Shown here one piece after another: positions 19,327 to 29,882 of a stretch of 64,000 nt of DNA. Source of the DNA: Gammaproteobacteria bacterium (GTDB taxonomy: Bacteria; Pseudomonadota; Gammaproteobacteria; Arenicellales; Arenicellaceae); assembly GCA_017854775.1 (NCBI GenBank), contig JAFMHC010000003.1, positions 1 to 64,000 of the forward strand, in the 5' to 3' direction. Positions within the stretch are counted from its first letter, which is position 1, and each line of letters starts with the position of its first letter. Made by a program: the position numbers and the translations under genes. A model generated the notes under the pieces. It ran no database searches. It was not told the origin of the DNA and saw only the letters and a list, made by a program, of their open reading frames with translations.

Positions 19327-19392
19327 GTCATTGCGAGCGTAGCGCTGTAGTCCCCCGGTAACGGTGAGATTCTTCGCTTCGCTCAGAATGAC
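19327..19392. repeat. Interspersed palindromic repeat between atpA and atpG
   Basis: The left arm GTCATTGCGAGCGTAGCG and right arm CGCTTCGCTCAGAATGAC are inverted copies matching at 15 of 18 positions, around a GC-rich centre. Elements of this GTCATTGCGAG...CTCAGAATGAC type are common intergenic repeats in many bacterial genomes. It would form a stable stem-loop in the operon mRNA. Confidence 0.85.
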
Positions 19393-19410
19393 AACTAACG
19401 AGATTTAATT

Positions 19411-20277
19411 ATGGCAGTCGGTAAAGAAATCCGCGATCAGATTGGAAGCGTCAAAAGTACGCAGAAAATCACCAAAGCCATGGAAATGGTGGCCGCAAGC
19501 AAAATGCGCAGAGCGCAGGATCGCATGTTGGCCGCTCGACCTTACGCACAAAAAATTCGTTCGGTAGTGGCACACATTGCTAAAGCGAATTTGGAATACA
19601 AGCATCCTTTCACCATTGAGCGTGAAGTGAAGCGAGTAGGCTATATTGTCGTAAGTTCAGACCGTGGCCTTTGTGGTGGTCTCAATATGAACGTTTTTCG
19701 TCGAAGCATGACTGACATGGCTGAGTGGGACGAAAAAGGCGTCGAGATTGATATCGCCACTATTGGTTCAAAAGCCTTATCATTCTTTCGCAGAGCTGGC
19801 GGTAAAGTTATCTCAGAGGCCTCACACTATGGCGATAAGCCAAGTCTGGCGGACCTTTTGGGTGCGATTACGTCGATGTTGAAAGCTTACGAAGATGGCA
19901 AGATTGATCGTCTGTACGTTGTGTCTAATGAGTTTGTGAACACCATGACTCAAGCGGCTGTATCAAAACAATTGGTTCCAGTTGTTGCTACAAAAGAAGC
20001 GACCGACGAAGTGCCTGCATTATTTGACTACATCTACGAGCCTGAAGCTAAGCCGATATTAGACACCGTTTTGAAGCGCTACATTGAGTCGCAAATCTAC
20101 GAAGCGGTAGTCGAGAATGTCGCCTGTGAACAGTCTGCACGTATGGTGGCGATGAAGGCTGCAAGCGACAATGCTGGTGATCTTATCGGTGAGCTAGAGT
20201 TGATTTACAACAAGGCTCGTCAGTCAGCGATTACTCAAGAAATTTCTGAGATTGTGTCAGGCGCCTCGGCTGTATAG
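19411..20277 (+). CDS. atpG: ATP synthase F1 subunit gamma
   Basis: The rotating central shaft of F1. 288 residues starting [35 protein letters not shown], the universal gamma N-terminal helix, and ending with the matching C-terminal helix [38 protein letters not shown]. Upstream the Shine-Dalgarno is weak (GAGATTTAATT) and lies just beyond a repeat element, which may lower its translation relative to atpA and atpD. Confidence 0.98.
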   Translation: MAVGKEIRDQIGSVKSTQKITKAMEMVAASKMRRAQDRMLAARPYAQKIRSVVAHIAKANLEYKHPFTIEREVKRVGYIVVSSDRGLCGGLNMNVFRRSMTDMAEWDEKGVEIDIATIGSKALSFFRRAGGKVISEASHYGDKPSLADLLGAITSMLKAYEDGKIDRLYVVSNEFVNTMTQAAVSKQLVPVVATKEATDEVPALFDYIYEPEAKPILDTVLKRYIESQIYEAVVENVACEQSARMVAMKAASDNAGDLIGELELIYNKARQSAITQEISEIVSGASAV

Positions 20278-20290
20278 CGTTAGATAGTTA

Positions 20291-20308
20291 GAAAGAATTT
20301 AAAATTTA
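20291..20308 (+). repeat. 18-bp leader element, copy 2 (before atpD)
   Basis: GAAAGAATTTAAAATTTA, identical to the segment before atpB (15367-15384). It is followed by a strong AAGAGGA ribosome binding site and the atpD start codon. Confidence 0.65.
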
Positions 20309-20315
20309 GTATTAA

Positions 20316-21825
<1,510 letters not shown>

Positions 21826-21841
21826 CTGAGTTCTAAAAATA

Positions 21842-21883
21842 GTCATCCTGAGCGTAGTCGAAGGACTAGGTGCCCCTTGAGGG
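21842..21883. repeat. Second interspersed repeat in the atpD-atpC spacer
   Basis: GTCATCCTGAGCGTAGTCGAAGGA followed by AGGTGCCCCTTGAGGG. The first part is a common intergenic repeat core related to the element after atpA. The second 16 bp is identical to 62473-62488 elsewhere in this window, showing that it is a dispersed repeat. Confidence 0.7.
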
Positions 21884-21935
21884 GGAGTCGTAGGCTACAT
21901 TTAGATGATTGATTAGACAAGCAGCCTTGAGCTCG

Positions 21936-21967
21936 AGGTTGCAAGCAACCTAACCGCGAATGCGGTT
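21936..21967 (+). promoter_or_regulatory. Paired hairpins before the atpC start
   Basis: AGGTTGC/GCAACCT and AACCGC/GCGGTT form two abutting small stem-loops ending 16 nt before the atpC ATG. They lie close to a weak ribosome binding site and could restrict atpC translation; this is inference. Confidence 0.45.
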
Positions 21968-21983
21968 TTAGCGGATAAAAAAG

Positions 21984-22403
21984 ATGAGTACAATGCAAGT
22001 TGAAGTAGTAAGCGCTGAGCGAGAGATCTTCTCTGGCCAAGCAACTATGTTGATTGCTACCGCAATGTCGGGCGAGCTGGGTATTTACCCGCAACACACC
22101 CCTCTGTTGACAAGCCTTAAGCCTGGCGATGTTCGAATTCAAACTGCTGACGGTGAAGAGCAAGTTATTTATGTTTCCGGTGGTATTCTCGAAGTAACGC
22201 CTAAGAAAATCACGGTTCTGTCAGATTCTGCGATGCGTGCTGATGATCTTGACGAAGCGGCGGCTCTTGAAGCACAGCGTAAAGCTGAGCAAGCATTGAA
22301 AGACAGCAAAGCGGATATCAATTACGCCAAAGCGAAAATTGAATTAGCTCAAGCTGTTGCACAGTTAGCGGCGATCAAGAAAATGGCCAAACGCGGTCGA
22401 TAA
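21984..22403 (+). CDS. atpC: ATP synthase F1 subunit epsilon
   Basis: The rotor-foot and regulatory subunit of F1. 139 residues: an N-terminal beta-sandwich ([49 protein letters not shown]) and a C-terminal two-helix hairpin ([47 protein letters not shown]) that can inhibit ATP hydrolysis. It is separated from atpD by an unusually long 282-bp spacer full of repeats and has a weak Shine-Dalgarno. It is the last gene before a strong terminator. Confidence 0.97.
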   Translation: MSTMQVEVVSAEREIFSGQATMLIATAMSGELGIYPQHTPLLTSLKPGDVRIQTADGEEQVIYVSGGILEVTPKKITVLSDSAMRADDLDEAAALEAQRKAEQALKDSKADINYAKAKIELAQAVAQLAAIKKMAKRGR

Positions 22404-22426
22404 AACAGCGTTGATAGCATTTTAAG

Positions 22427-22465
22427 AAAGCCCGCTTACTCGACTGAGTAAGCGGGCTTTTTATT
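22427..22465 (+). terminator. Intrinsic terminator of the atp operon
   Basis: AAAGCCCGCTTACTC, a GACT loop, and GAGTAAGCGGGCTTTTTATT form a perfect 15-bp stem followed by a T-rich tail, 24 nt after the atpC stop codon. Confidence 0.95.
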
Positions 22466-22510
22466 AGATGGGTATAATTTATCTAATAAACACCGAATAA
22501 ACTAATCACA

Positions 22511-23119
22511 ATGAACTCAGTAAATTACGGTAATCAAAAACTACAGCCATCGAAAGTGGTTTGTGTCGGGCGAAATTATGTTGACCATATTGAGGAACTG
22601 GGTAATGAAGTCCCTACCCAACCGGTTATCTTTTTAAAGCCTAACTCGGCGATTTCAAATCAACTCGTGCTTGATCAAAGAGAGAATATTCACTATGAAG
22701 CTGAATTGTCATTTTTAATCATTAATAATGAACTAGCTGCAGTCGGTCTAGGCATTGATTTAACCAAGCGAGATATACAAACGCAGCTAAAGAGTAAAGG
22801 GCTTCCTTGGGAGAGAGCTAAGGGCTTTGATCACTCAGCGGTATTTAGTGAATTTGTCGAGGCTCCAACTGATCTCAAAAACCTAACAATCGAATTAGAG
22901 ATAAATGGAGTCATTGTTCAGCAAGGCGGTGTCAGCCATATGCTCAACTCACCATTAGAGTTATTGGATGAGGTCGTGTCGTTTATGTCATTTGAAAATG
23001 GTGATATTTTAATGACGGGAACGCCAAGCGGCGTTGGTATTGTCAATAAAGCTGATATTTTTATAGGACGCGTATTCAATGGCAATCAGCTTTTAGTAAG
23101 CCGCGAGTGGCGAGCTTAA
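22511..23119 (+). CDS. Fumarylacetoacetate hydrolase-family protein
   Basis: A 202-residue single-domain FAH-fold enzyme of the YcgM/FAHD1 group, distinct from the long fumarylacetoacetase at 40466. KVVCVGRNYVDHIEELGNEVPTQPVIFLKP is the diagnostic N-terminal block. HYEAELSFLI supplies two metal-binding acidic residues, and GDILMTGTPSGVGIV is the C-terminal signature. Relatives act as acylpyruvate hydrolases or oxaloacetate decarboxylases/tautomerases; I cannot choose between these. It stands alone after the atp terminator and converges on the broken DUF4105 gene. Confidence 0.88.
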   Translation: MNSVNYGNQKLQPSKVVCVGRNYVDHIEELGNEVPTQPVIFLKPNSAISNQLVLDQRENIHYEAELSFLIINNELAAVGLGIDLTKRDIQTQLKSKGLPWERAKGFDHSAVFSEFVEAPTDLKNLTIELEINGVIVQQGGVSHMLNSPLELLDEVVSFMSFENGDILMTGTPSGVGIVNKADIFIGRVFNGNQLLVSREWRA

Positions 23120-23139
23120 GACTGGCCAAATACGACGGT

Positions 23140-25032
23140 TCACCAATATAAGCCATAACCAAGTTGGACTTCAGTAGTGCCATCGTAGTTTATATCGAGT
23201 CGAAAATTACGGCTTGGATTATCGCCAAATCTATTCTCCCATCGAACAACTGATTCAGCGTCGGCGTCGCCATCAATAGCAATGCGCTTTCCAACAATGA
23301 ATTGAGATTTCCAGACATTAATGGGTTTAGCTATAGCACCAATTGTTGCAGACGTGCGAAATGATCCACCCTCATAGCTTGAATGGAAACTTAATTCGCC
23401 CTCGGTATACAAGGTGAGTTTGCTGTTGATCTGCATCGCCTTTATGCCACTACCTGAAAGATGGCCTACCAAACAATTGATACAAGAGTTGTTCGCTCTT
23501 TCTAGCCCGAAACGAAGGCCCCAGCCAAGCCCACCGTCACCTGGTAAGCCTGTTCGTGAGATATTAAGGGTCTTGATATCGACTAGATCAAAACGTGTAA
23601 GGCGCTGTTGAGCGTTAATACTTGTCGCTTCGATATTAAACATATTAAGAGTCGAGTTGGCAACGTGCCCATCATCGAGGTCGAGTAAATCATAGCTTAC
23701 TGGTCGTATTCGTAGGCGTACGCCATCGCCTAACTCAGAGTTATAAACTAAACCCAGCCTCACTAAGCTAGGTCGAGATCCAGTATGCGGCGCCGTTGAG
23801 CTGGCTTTTTGATTGGTCTTCGACGGCGTTTTCTTCAAGCGTAAACGTTTGGCATAAAGCATGGTTCGCTTAGTCGTATATTCTTGGTTTCTATCTTCGT
23901 TGTCTGATTTGGATATAAGAAACGAATAATAATCAGTAAGCGTGTCAGTGATCTTTCGTTGTTGGTCTTGGTCGAATGATTGCGCAATGCTATGTGTGCG
24001 CAAATAATTGTGAACCGCAGCCTGCGCAGGCTTATTTAATGCTGCATAATTTTCATTAAGCCTACTATGCCTCGATGCAGTGCGTGCAATATTCTTAACT
24101 AATGGTATACCGTTATTGGTGGTCTCCATGAGATTAAAAAATGTATTACTCGGAACGGTATAGAGGCGGTTCCTTGGCGAAATCCGTTTGCCTAACGCAT
24201 ATTTTAATAAGTCTTCTAAAAAGTAACCGCAATTGTTGCTGAAAAATTTATAAGTGAATCGTTGACCTAGAAGTTCCCAGCTATAGTAGATGACGCGCTT
24301 CTTTTGAGCTTGAGTTAAGTCTAACTGATAGTCCCAAAGGTCACGTAAGTCTGATTCAGAATACGAGTGATTAAGCCGGTAAAACTTGGTATCGGAAAAT
24401 GCAGCTTCGTATCCTCCAAATATACCGCGAATCATATAAACCACAGGATTTTCATTCGCTGGAACAATGGCACCATTATTTATAGTGGTATCGAGAAGTC
24501 CACCTGTAGCAGCGTTACCCACGTTGAACTTGAGTAACGGGTGCCCATAAAATGACGCCGGATTTTTAAGTTAGCCAGAAGCAAACACTAAGCTAATCGA
24601 GTCTACTTTTTCGCTACTGACCCATTGCTTGAACCTAATGCAGTCTATAGAGTCGACTTCGTCAGGGAAATCGATAAGGTCATTGAGAAACTCATAACGC
24701 GCAATAAACTTACAGCGAGGGTGGGCGTCTGGTGATTCGCCAACCTTAAGTGGCAAAAACATCGCTTCAAGTGTTGCTATTAACTCGCCCTGAGGGTCAG
24801 TAGAGCCGTTGCTTGCGAAGAAAGATTGCTGGGATTTTATTTCACTTGATACACCACCAAACAAGCGTGATGTGTACTGTATTAGATGCCGCCAATCTGC
24901 TGATGCCGAAATTTGCTTAGAGATGGCCGTATTCTTAGCTCTTTGGAGGTCGTTCGCCGCACTTGCGAGTGCCTGACCAGCAACCAGTGTGGATAGCATT
25001 ACCACTACAATAATTTGAGTAATTTTATTCAT
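23140..25032 (-). pseudogene. DUF4105 (Lnb-type) protein gene interrupted by one in-frame TAA
   Basis: The track shows two ORFs (24571-25032 and 23140-24522), but they share one frame. Reading through the TAA at 24571-24573 gives ...SISLVFASG*LKNPASFYGHPLLKFNVGNAATGGLLDTT..., with no other stop. As I recall DUF4105 relatives, this block reads like VFASxYLxNPAS.xGHTFL, so the stop replaces a Tyr codon through a single base change. The first part has a signal peptide (ending GQALASA) and the N-terminal module WRHLIQYTSRLFGG...DPQGELIATLEAMFLPL...CKFIARYEFL. The second has IRGIFGGYEAAFSD and FFSNNCGYFLEDLL, the DUF4105 core with a probable catalytic Cys, and a C-terminal beta-barrel-like region. 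Total about 630 codons. Pseudogene, sequencing error or readthrough are the alternatives. Confidence 0.88.
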
Positions 25033-25033
25033 T

Positions 25034-25188
25034 GAGACCTCTGCATAACTCTAGTGCAACAGGAAAATAAGAGGATCTTTTAAAGATTTTTATCAAAATT
25101 GAGTGTAATAGCTATTGCCAGATGTTTTGGTAAGCATGTTGGAAACTATTAGTCGTTTTACCTTGTGCTAGAGTTATGCAGAGGTCTC
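25034..25188. repeat. 21-bp perfect inverted repeat flanking the DUF4105 promoter region
   Basis: GAGACCTCTGCATAACTCTAG (25034-25054) recurs as its exact reverse complement at 25168-25188, 113 bp away. The left arm starts immediately upstream of the start codon of the broken gene. This may be an inverted duplication or a small non-autonomous element. Confidence 0.85.
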
Positions 25189-25190
25189 TC

Positions 25191-25317
25191 ATAGTTACTG
25201 TCTTAAATATAGTTACTGTCTTAAATATAGTTATTGTCTTACATATAGTTATTGTCTTAAATATAGTTATTGTCTTACATATAGTTATTGTCTTACATAT
25301 CATTTACTGTATTAAAT
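25191..25317. repeat. 18-bp tandem repeat array, six copies
   Basis: ATAGTTATTGTCTTACAT and close variants (C/T at position 8, C/A at position 16) recur at 25191, 25209, 25227, 25245, 25263 and 25281, with a degenerate seventh copy. The minus-strand ORF over it (ICKTITIFKTVT repeats) is a consequence of the 18-bp period and is not considered a gene. Confidence 0.92.
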
Positions 25318-25345
25318 AAAAAAGCCCGACTGTTAAGTCGAGCTC
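25318..25345 (-). terminator. Intrinsic terminator of the DUF3015 gene
   Basis: Read on the minus strand, AGCTCGACT-TAAC-AGTCGGGCT followed by TTTTTT forms a stem with one mismatch and a T-run, about 50 nt after the stop codon of the gene at 25394-25894. Confidence 0.8.
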
Positions 25346-25393
25346 TCATATTGTATACGCTAGCTCAATTCATCTGAGCTAAGCCTAAAAGGC

Positions 25394-25894
25394 TTAAACG
25401 TTACAGGATGTCATCGCACGATCGATCATAGCACCCATTTGCTGTGCTTTATCGGTCTGTGACGAAGCAACAAATGCTTGATTAGCAAACGAAGTCGATA
25501 ACTCATCTTGCACGCTGCTGATAACAGCATTGTGAGCGCCTGTCTCGCACTGCATAATATTCAACAAAGCAGCAACGTGTGAGCCACTGCCTTTAACAAA
25601 CTGCTCTTCTAATACTGGGTAAGTCTCATTGATGAATAATGCAGCTGTTGTGTTAGCGCCCGAGCACGATTCCGGAGAAGACGTTTGTGAACTGAATGCC
25701 GTTGTGCCTAAATCCCAAATAACATTCGAAATAATAGCTGCGGTTTCATTCTTTGTGAATATTGCAGCACCGATACCACATTGAGAGAATGCATTTTCGA
25801 CCGTTGTTGCTTCTTTAGCTGACACTGGAGAAGTCGAAAGAGCTATAGCCGATGAGAATGCAAGAATGCCTGCGCTAAGTTTTTTTGAAATCAT
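25394..25894 (-). CDS. DUF3015-family secreted protein
   Basis: A 166-residue protein with a clear signal peptide (ending SPVSAKEA). FSQCGIGAAIFTKNETAAIISNVIWDLGTTAFSSQTSSPESCSG matches the pattern I know for DUF3015: a GCG-type start, a turn of small residues, and a later Cys. FVKGSGSHVAALLNIMQCE resembles its conserved second half. Four cysteines may form disulfides in the periplasm. Function is unknown. It has its own terminator and a 274-bp upstream region shared divergently with lemA. Confidence 0.8.
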   Translation of the reverse strand: MISKKLSAGILAFSSAIALSTSPVSAKEATTVENAFSQCGIGAAIFTKNETAAIISNVIWDLGTTAFSSQTSSPESCSGANTTAALFINETYPVLEEQFVKGSGSHVAALLNIMQCETGAHNAVISSVQDELSTSFANQAFVASSQTDKAQQMGAMIDRAMTSCNV

Positions 25895-26168
25895 TTTAAC
25901 CCTATTATTAATTAACTGTTTAAACCCTGTGTCATAAAGAAGACTTATGACATCGGGGTTGCCAAATCATAGATAATAAGCTGAATATAATCGGCGGACT
26001 CACACCAAAATACCTTACTTCCCTTAACCTGAATGAATTGGAGAAATCGCACGATTTTTCTAAGCTAATCGCTTTATTACCGATCATTGTATTGACAATG
26101 TCGATCAAACCCCAAAAAATCGCTGGTATCTGGTATAAAGAATCATCTAAAACATTGAGGGTATCGTA

Positions 26169-26756
26169 ATGGGAACCGGAACTATTCTATTAATACTATT
26201 TATCGGCCTAATTTTTTACGGCGTCAGTATGTACAACCGGCTGGTTGCCGGTCGCAACAATTATAAAAATGCCTTTGCTCAAATTGATGTTCAGTTGACT
26301 CGTCGGCATGACTTAATACCAAACTTAGTCGAGACCGCCAAAGGTTACATGGCGCACGAAAAAGAGACTCTTGAGGCGGTTATCAATGCTCGCAATGCGG
26401 CGGTTAGCGGCCTAAACAACGCTAAAGCCGATCCAACAGACCCTGCTGCTATGAAACAACTGGGGCAGGCTGAACAGGGATTGAGCGGCGCCTTAGGTCG
26501 ACTATTCGCTTTATCAGAAGCGTATCCAGATTTAAAAGCCAACGAAAATATGATGCAGCTTTCTGAAGAGCTAACCACCACTGAAAATAAAGTGTCGTTT
26601 GCGCGTCAGGCCTACAACGATGCGGTAATGATGTACAACAATTTACGCGAGCAATTCCCGAGTAATTTTCTTGCCAACTGGTTTCAGTTTAAGGGAGCCG
26701 AGCTGTTAGAGATTGAAGACGAGGCTATGAAGCAGGTTCCAAAGGTACAGTTCTAG
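26169..26756 (+). CDS. lemA: LemA family protein
   Basis: A 195-residue membrane-anchored helical protein. One N-terminal membrane helix (GTILLILFIGLIFYGVSMYNRLV) is followed by RNNYKNAFAQIDVQLTRRHDLIPNLVETAKGYMAHEKETLEAV, the LemA signature, and by a long helical bundle ending VSFARQAYNDAVMMYNNLREQFPSNFLA. The N-terminus lacks the lipoprotein Cys that some LemA proteins have. Biochemical role is not established. It is followed 31 nt later by an M48 metallopeptidase gene, a frequent partnership suggesting a membrane quality-control unit. Confidence 0.95.
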   Translation: MGTGTILLILFIGLIFYGVSMYNRLVAGRNNYKNAFAQIDVQLTRRHDLIPNLVETAKGYMAHEKETLEAVINARNAAVSGLNNAKADPTDPAAMKQLGQAEQGLSGALGRLFALSEAYPDLKANENMMQLSEELTTTENKVSFARQAYNDAVMMYNNLREQFPSNFLANWFQFKGAELLEIEDEAMKQVPKVQF

Positions 26757-26787
26757 AGGCTAATTTGAGTATCTGGGTTTCCATTAT

Positions 26788-28749
26788 ATGAACTTTTTTG
26801 AACACCAAGAGAAAGCGCGTAAACAGTCTCGATGGCTAATCTTTGCCTTCTTTGGCGTTGCGCTTCTAATCGTGTTGGCGGTGGACTTAGTTGTAATGTT
26901 TGTGTTTTCTACACAAATGCCATCTTCGATTAACGGTGGTCAATTAGGTTTTGCTGCAACACTAGACCCAGAAATGTGGCTAGCTAACGGTGGTTTATTG
27001 CTCACCAGTAGCGTTGCCACAGGTGGTGCTATCGGGCTAGCAAGCCTAGGTAAGATTGCCAGTTTGCGAAGTGGTGGCGGTAAGGTAGCGCGAGATATGG
27101 GCGGCACCATAGTCACCCCCGATACGCGAGATCCTTTGCGTCGTCGTCTGTACAACGTTGTTGAAGAAATCGCATTGGCTTCTGGTACCCCGGTGCCTGA
27201 TGTCTATGTGATGGAAAACGAACCAGGTATCAATGCCTTTGCCGCGGGCTATACACCTAGCGATGCCGCGGTAGCAGTAACTCAAGGAACGCTCGAGAAA
27301 TTGAGCCGCGCTGAGCTTCAAGGTGTTATTGCGCATGAGTTTAGTCATATTTTAAATGGCGATATGCGCATTAATATCCGCATGATGGGCGTGATATTCG
27401 GTATTACCGTGATAGCAATTCTAGGTCGTAAGTTTCTTCACGCCAGTCGTTATCGGGTTAGCTCTTCTCGTGATTATAACGGCTCCGCAATTGTCGCCAT
27501 CGGCATTGTATTAATGATAGTGGGTTATATTGGTCTCTTCTTTGCGCGTTGGATGAAGTCTGCTCTGTCACGTCAACGAGAGTATTTAGCGGATGCTTCT
27601 GCGGTCCAGTTTACTCGTGACCCAGACGGGATCTCTGGTGCACTTAAAAAGATCGCAGCGTACAGCCATTCGTCATATCTGACATCAGATTCAGAAGAAG
27701 TAAGCCATATGCTATTTAGTAGCGGTTTTCGTTCTCGAATGTTTTCGACTCACCCGCCACTTGAACAGCGTATTGCTAGAATCGAGAAAGGCTTTGACGC
27801 AGCCGATATAGAAGTACTCGCTAAGAAACTAACGAAGCAAGAAAAAGTCGAGCATCTACAAGCGGTAAAGGCGGCGCAAGAGCAGCAAAATAAGAAGCAC
27901 TCAAAAAACAAAGGAGGCTTTTTTGATATCGACGGAATGTTTGGTGATATCGGTAACCCGAGTAACGAAAGAATTGCCGCGGCGGCCATGCTCACAGCCT
28001 CTCTCGCGTCGGGATTATCGAGTTCAGCACACAGTCTGGAGTGGGCGCCCGAAGTTCTATTTTATTGCCTGCTAGACAAAGATGATGAAATACGTTCTAA
28101 GCAATTATTGATTGTAGTAGAGCAAATGGGCGATATCAGCGAGCGTAAAATTCAACACTTGGTTCAAACGCACGGCTTGGTGAAGGTTGAACAACGCTTA
28201 GCAATCCTTGAAATGAGCTTTCCTACACTCAAACGTCGTCCGATTTCGGATATCGAGCGTATTCAACTAACGATTGAGTTATTAGCCAACGCTGATAGTA
28301 AAATTGATTCGTTTGAGTTCCTGCTCACCCGCTTAATCAAACAATATTTAAACGAAGCCGATTTGCCTAATAGAACGCGATTGCATGGGCGTAAAAACAT
28401 TAAAGACTGCATGAAAGAGTTATCAGTCGTGATGAGTATTTTGGCTGCTCATGGACAACACCGTTCAAGTGCTCAAGGTTTGCAGCGAGCTCAAAAAGCG
28501 TTTAAAGAAGGTATGAGCATCGCCGGCGTTAACCACATGAATCTGAGTTTCAGTGATCAATGGCAACAGGATTTAGATCTCGCGATATCAGTACTCGACA
28601 AACTCAAGCCTAAAGATAAATCTACCGTTGTCGCGGCGCTAGTGAGAACCGTTCTTGACGACAAACAAGTTCTCACAGCTGAGCATGAAATGTTGCGTGT
28701 GATATGTGCCCTGATTCACGTGCCGATACCACTACTCGGTGAAAGCTAA
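26788..28749 (+). CDS. M48-family membrane zinc metallopeptidase with large C-terminal extension
   Basis: An HtpX-like integral-membrane protease of 653 residues. Two N-terminal helices (about 17-43 and 67-90) precede VYVMENEPGINAFAAGYTP and the zinc motif VIAHEFSHILNGD (His183, His187). Two further helices follow, and REYLADASAVQF provides the third zinc ligand Glu. Residues from about 380 onward form a hydrophilic, mostly helical region resembling TerB/HEAT-type sequence (NADSKIDSFEFLLTRLIKQYL), absent from the roughly 290-residue HtpX. With LemA upstream it probably handles misfolded membrane proteins; substrates are unknown. Confidence 0.92.
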   Translation: MNFFEHQEKARKQSRWLIFAFFGVALLIVLAVDLVVMFVFSTQMPSSINGGQLGFAATLDPEMWLANGGLLLTSSVATGGAIGLASLGKIASLRSGGGKVARDMGGTIVTPDTRDPLRRRLYNVVEEIALASGTPVPDVYVMENEPGINAFAAGYTPSDAAVAVTQGTLEKLSRAELQGVIAHEFSHILNGDMRINIRMMGVIFGITVIAILGRKFLHASRYRVSSSRDYNGSAIVAIGIVLMIVGYIGLFFARWMKSALSRQREYLADASAVQFTRDPDGISGALKKIAAYSHSSYLTSDSEEVSHMLFSSGFRSRMFSTHPPLEQRIARIEKGFDAADIEVLAKKLTKQEKVEHLQAVKAAQEQQNKKHSKNKGGFFDIDGMFGDIGNPSNERIAAAAMLTASLASGLSSSAHSLEWAPEVLFYCLLDKDDEIRSKQLLIVVEQMGDISERKIQHLVQTHGLVKVEQRLAILEMSFPTLKRRPISDIERIQLTIELLANADSKIDSFEFLLTRLIKQYLNEADLPNRTRLHGRKNIKDCMKELSVVMSILAAHGQHRSSAQGLQRAQKAFKEGMSIAGVNHMNLSFSDQWQQDLDLAISVLDKLKPKDKSTVVAALVRTVLDDKQVLTAEHEMLRVICALIHVPIPLLGES

Positions 28750-28835
28750 ACAATCCTTAACCTCCGTAACTGGATAATAGTCTTACATTAGCGATATTAT
28801 TAGCGTGAAATTGAATGTAGCTTACGGATTTAGGA

Positions 28836-29882
28836 ATGGAACAAGGTGTACGGTTAAAGGTGTCTCAAAAAGGGACAGCGGCGAAGGAAGAACCGGCGCT
28901 TGAAACGAATCAGCCTGCTGAATCGATTACGGTTATTGTGATACCAACCTATGAAGATGCGGCGGCCCAGCAGCTGATAAAAAACTTGTCTACTGAGTAC
29001 GGAACTAGTTTTTATTTGGTTGTTGTAGACGACGGTTCTATCGAAAATCAGGTACAGTCGAGTTGGCTTGACGATGTAGGCGTTAGTGGTTGCATCCTAC
29101 GACTGAGGAAAAATGTAGGGCATCAGGCGGCTATCACCGTTGGTATTAATTATGCTTTAGAAAATTTGTCATGGCAACGTCTCATCATAATGGATTCAGA
29201 TGGTGAAGACACACCCAGATCAAGTCGTCAGTTACTAGAAGTGTTGGACCGCAAGCAAATCGATATTGCCGTCGCAAGCCGTCGTTCTCGAGTTGAGACA
29301 ATAAAATTCAAGGTATTCTATAAGTTCTATAAACTGATATTTTTTCTTTTAGTGGGCAGAACTATCAGTTTTGGCAATTTTATGGCGATGAATCGTGACG
29401 CCGCAAGAAGGTTAGCTGCGAGTCCGGATACTTGGCATCATGTCGCGGCTTCTGTATTGAATGCCAAACTACGGGTAACGCATTGTGCAATTGATAGGGG
29501 TTCTCGCTATACCGGAGCGAGCAAAATGAATTTTGTTTCGCTTGTATTGCATGGCTTTAGAGGAATAATGGTGTTTTTCGACCGCGTGCTCGTGCGTATT
29601 TCAATTGTCTGTATTCTGTGTGCGGTAGTTGCGGTTGTGGCAATGATTGCGATTGCGAGTTTGAAGGTAATGGGCCTTGCAAGCCCCGGTTGGTTCTCTA
29701 CATTGTCAGGAATTCTAGTGCTGATTTTATTTCAAGTACTAATCCTCGGCCTGCTTTCAATGTTTATCGCGGGCTCTAAGCGCGTCGCTTTAGTCAGCGA
29801 GCTTGATTACAGCAATTTGATTCACCGAGTAATTTCCGTTAGCGGTAAGTCCACAGCGAGTGCGCTAAAAAAGTATAAATAG
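28836..29882 (+). CDS. GtrB/DPM1-like polyprenyl-phosphate glycosyltransferase
   Basis: A GT2 enzyme that likely transfers a sugar from a nucleotide donor to undecaprenyl phosphate on the cytoplasmic face. TVIVIPTYEDAAAQQLIKNL, LVVVDDGS and IIMDSDGEDTPRS provide the GT-A nucleotide and metal motifs. RLRKNVGHQAAITVGINYAL is typical of the DPM1/GtrB branch. Two C-terminal helices (about 252-277 and 288-313) anchor it in the membrane. The gene is followed by gtrA in the opposite orientation with a 44-bp tail overlap, then by a polytopic GT-C-like protein: the three parts of a Gtr-type glycan modification system. Confidence 0.88.
   Translation: MEQGVRLKVSQKGTAAKEEPALETNQPAESITVIVIPTYEDAAAQQLIKNLSTEYGTSFYLVVVDDGSIENQVQSSWLDDVGVSGCILRLRKNVGHQAAITVGINYALENLSWQRLIIMDSDGEDTPRSSRQLLEVLDRKQIDIAVASRRSRVETIKFKVFYKFYKLIFFLLVGRTISFGNFMAMNRDAARRLAASPDTWHHVAASVLNAKLRVTHCAIDRGSRYTGASKMNFVSLVLHGFRGIMVFFDRVLVRISIVCILCAVVAVVAMIAIASLKVMGLASPGWFSTLSGILVLILFQVLILGLLSMFIAGSKRVALVSELDYSNLIHRVISVSGKSTASALKKYK

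Noticed and set aside
21843-22163. Minus-strand 106-codon ORF over the atpD-atpC spacer and atpC
   Set aside because: Covers repeat elements and is antisense to atpC; no homology.
22511-23119. Short FAH-family gene as part of the tyrosine pathway
   Set aside because: It belongs to the YcgM/FAHD1 group, is 17 kb from the pathway cluster, and a true fumarylacetoacetase is present at 40466.
25112-25303. Minus-strand ORF with ICKTITIFKTVT repeats
   Set aside because: It is a by-product of the 18-bp tandem array; 18 is a multiple of three, so any frame without a stop stays open. No start signal or homology.
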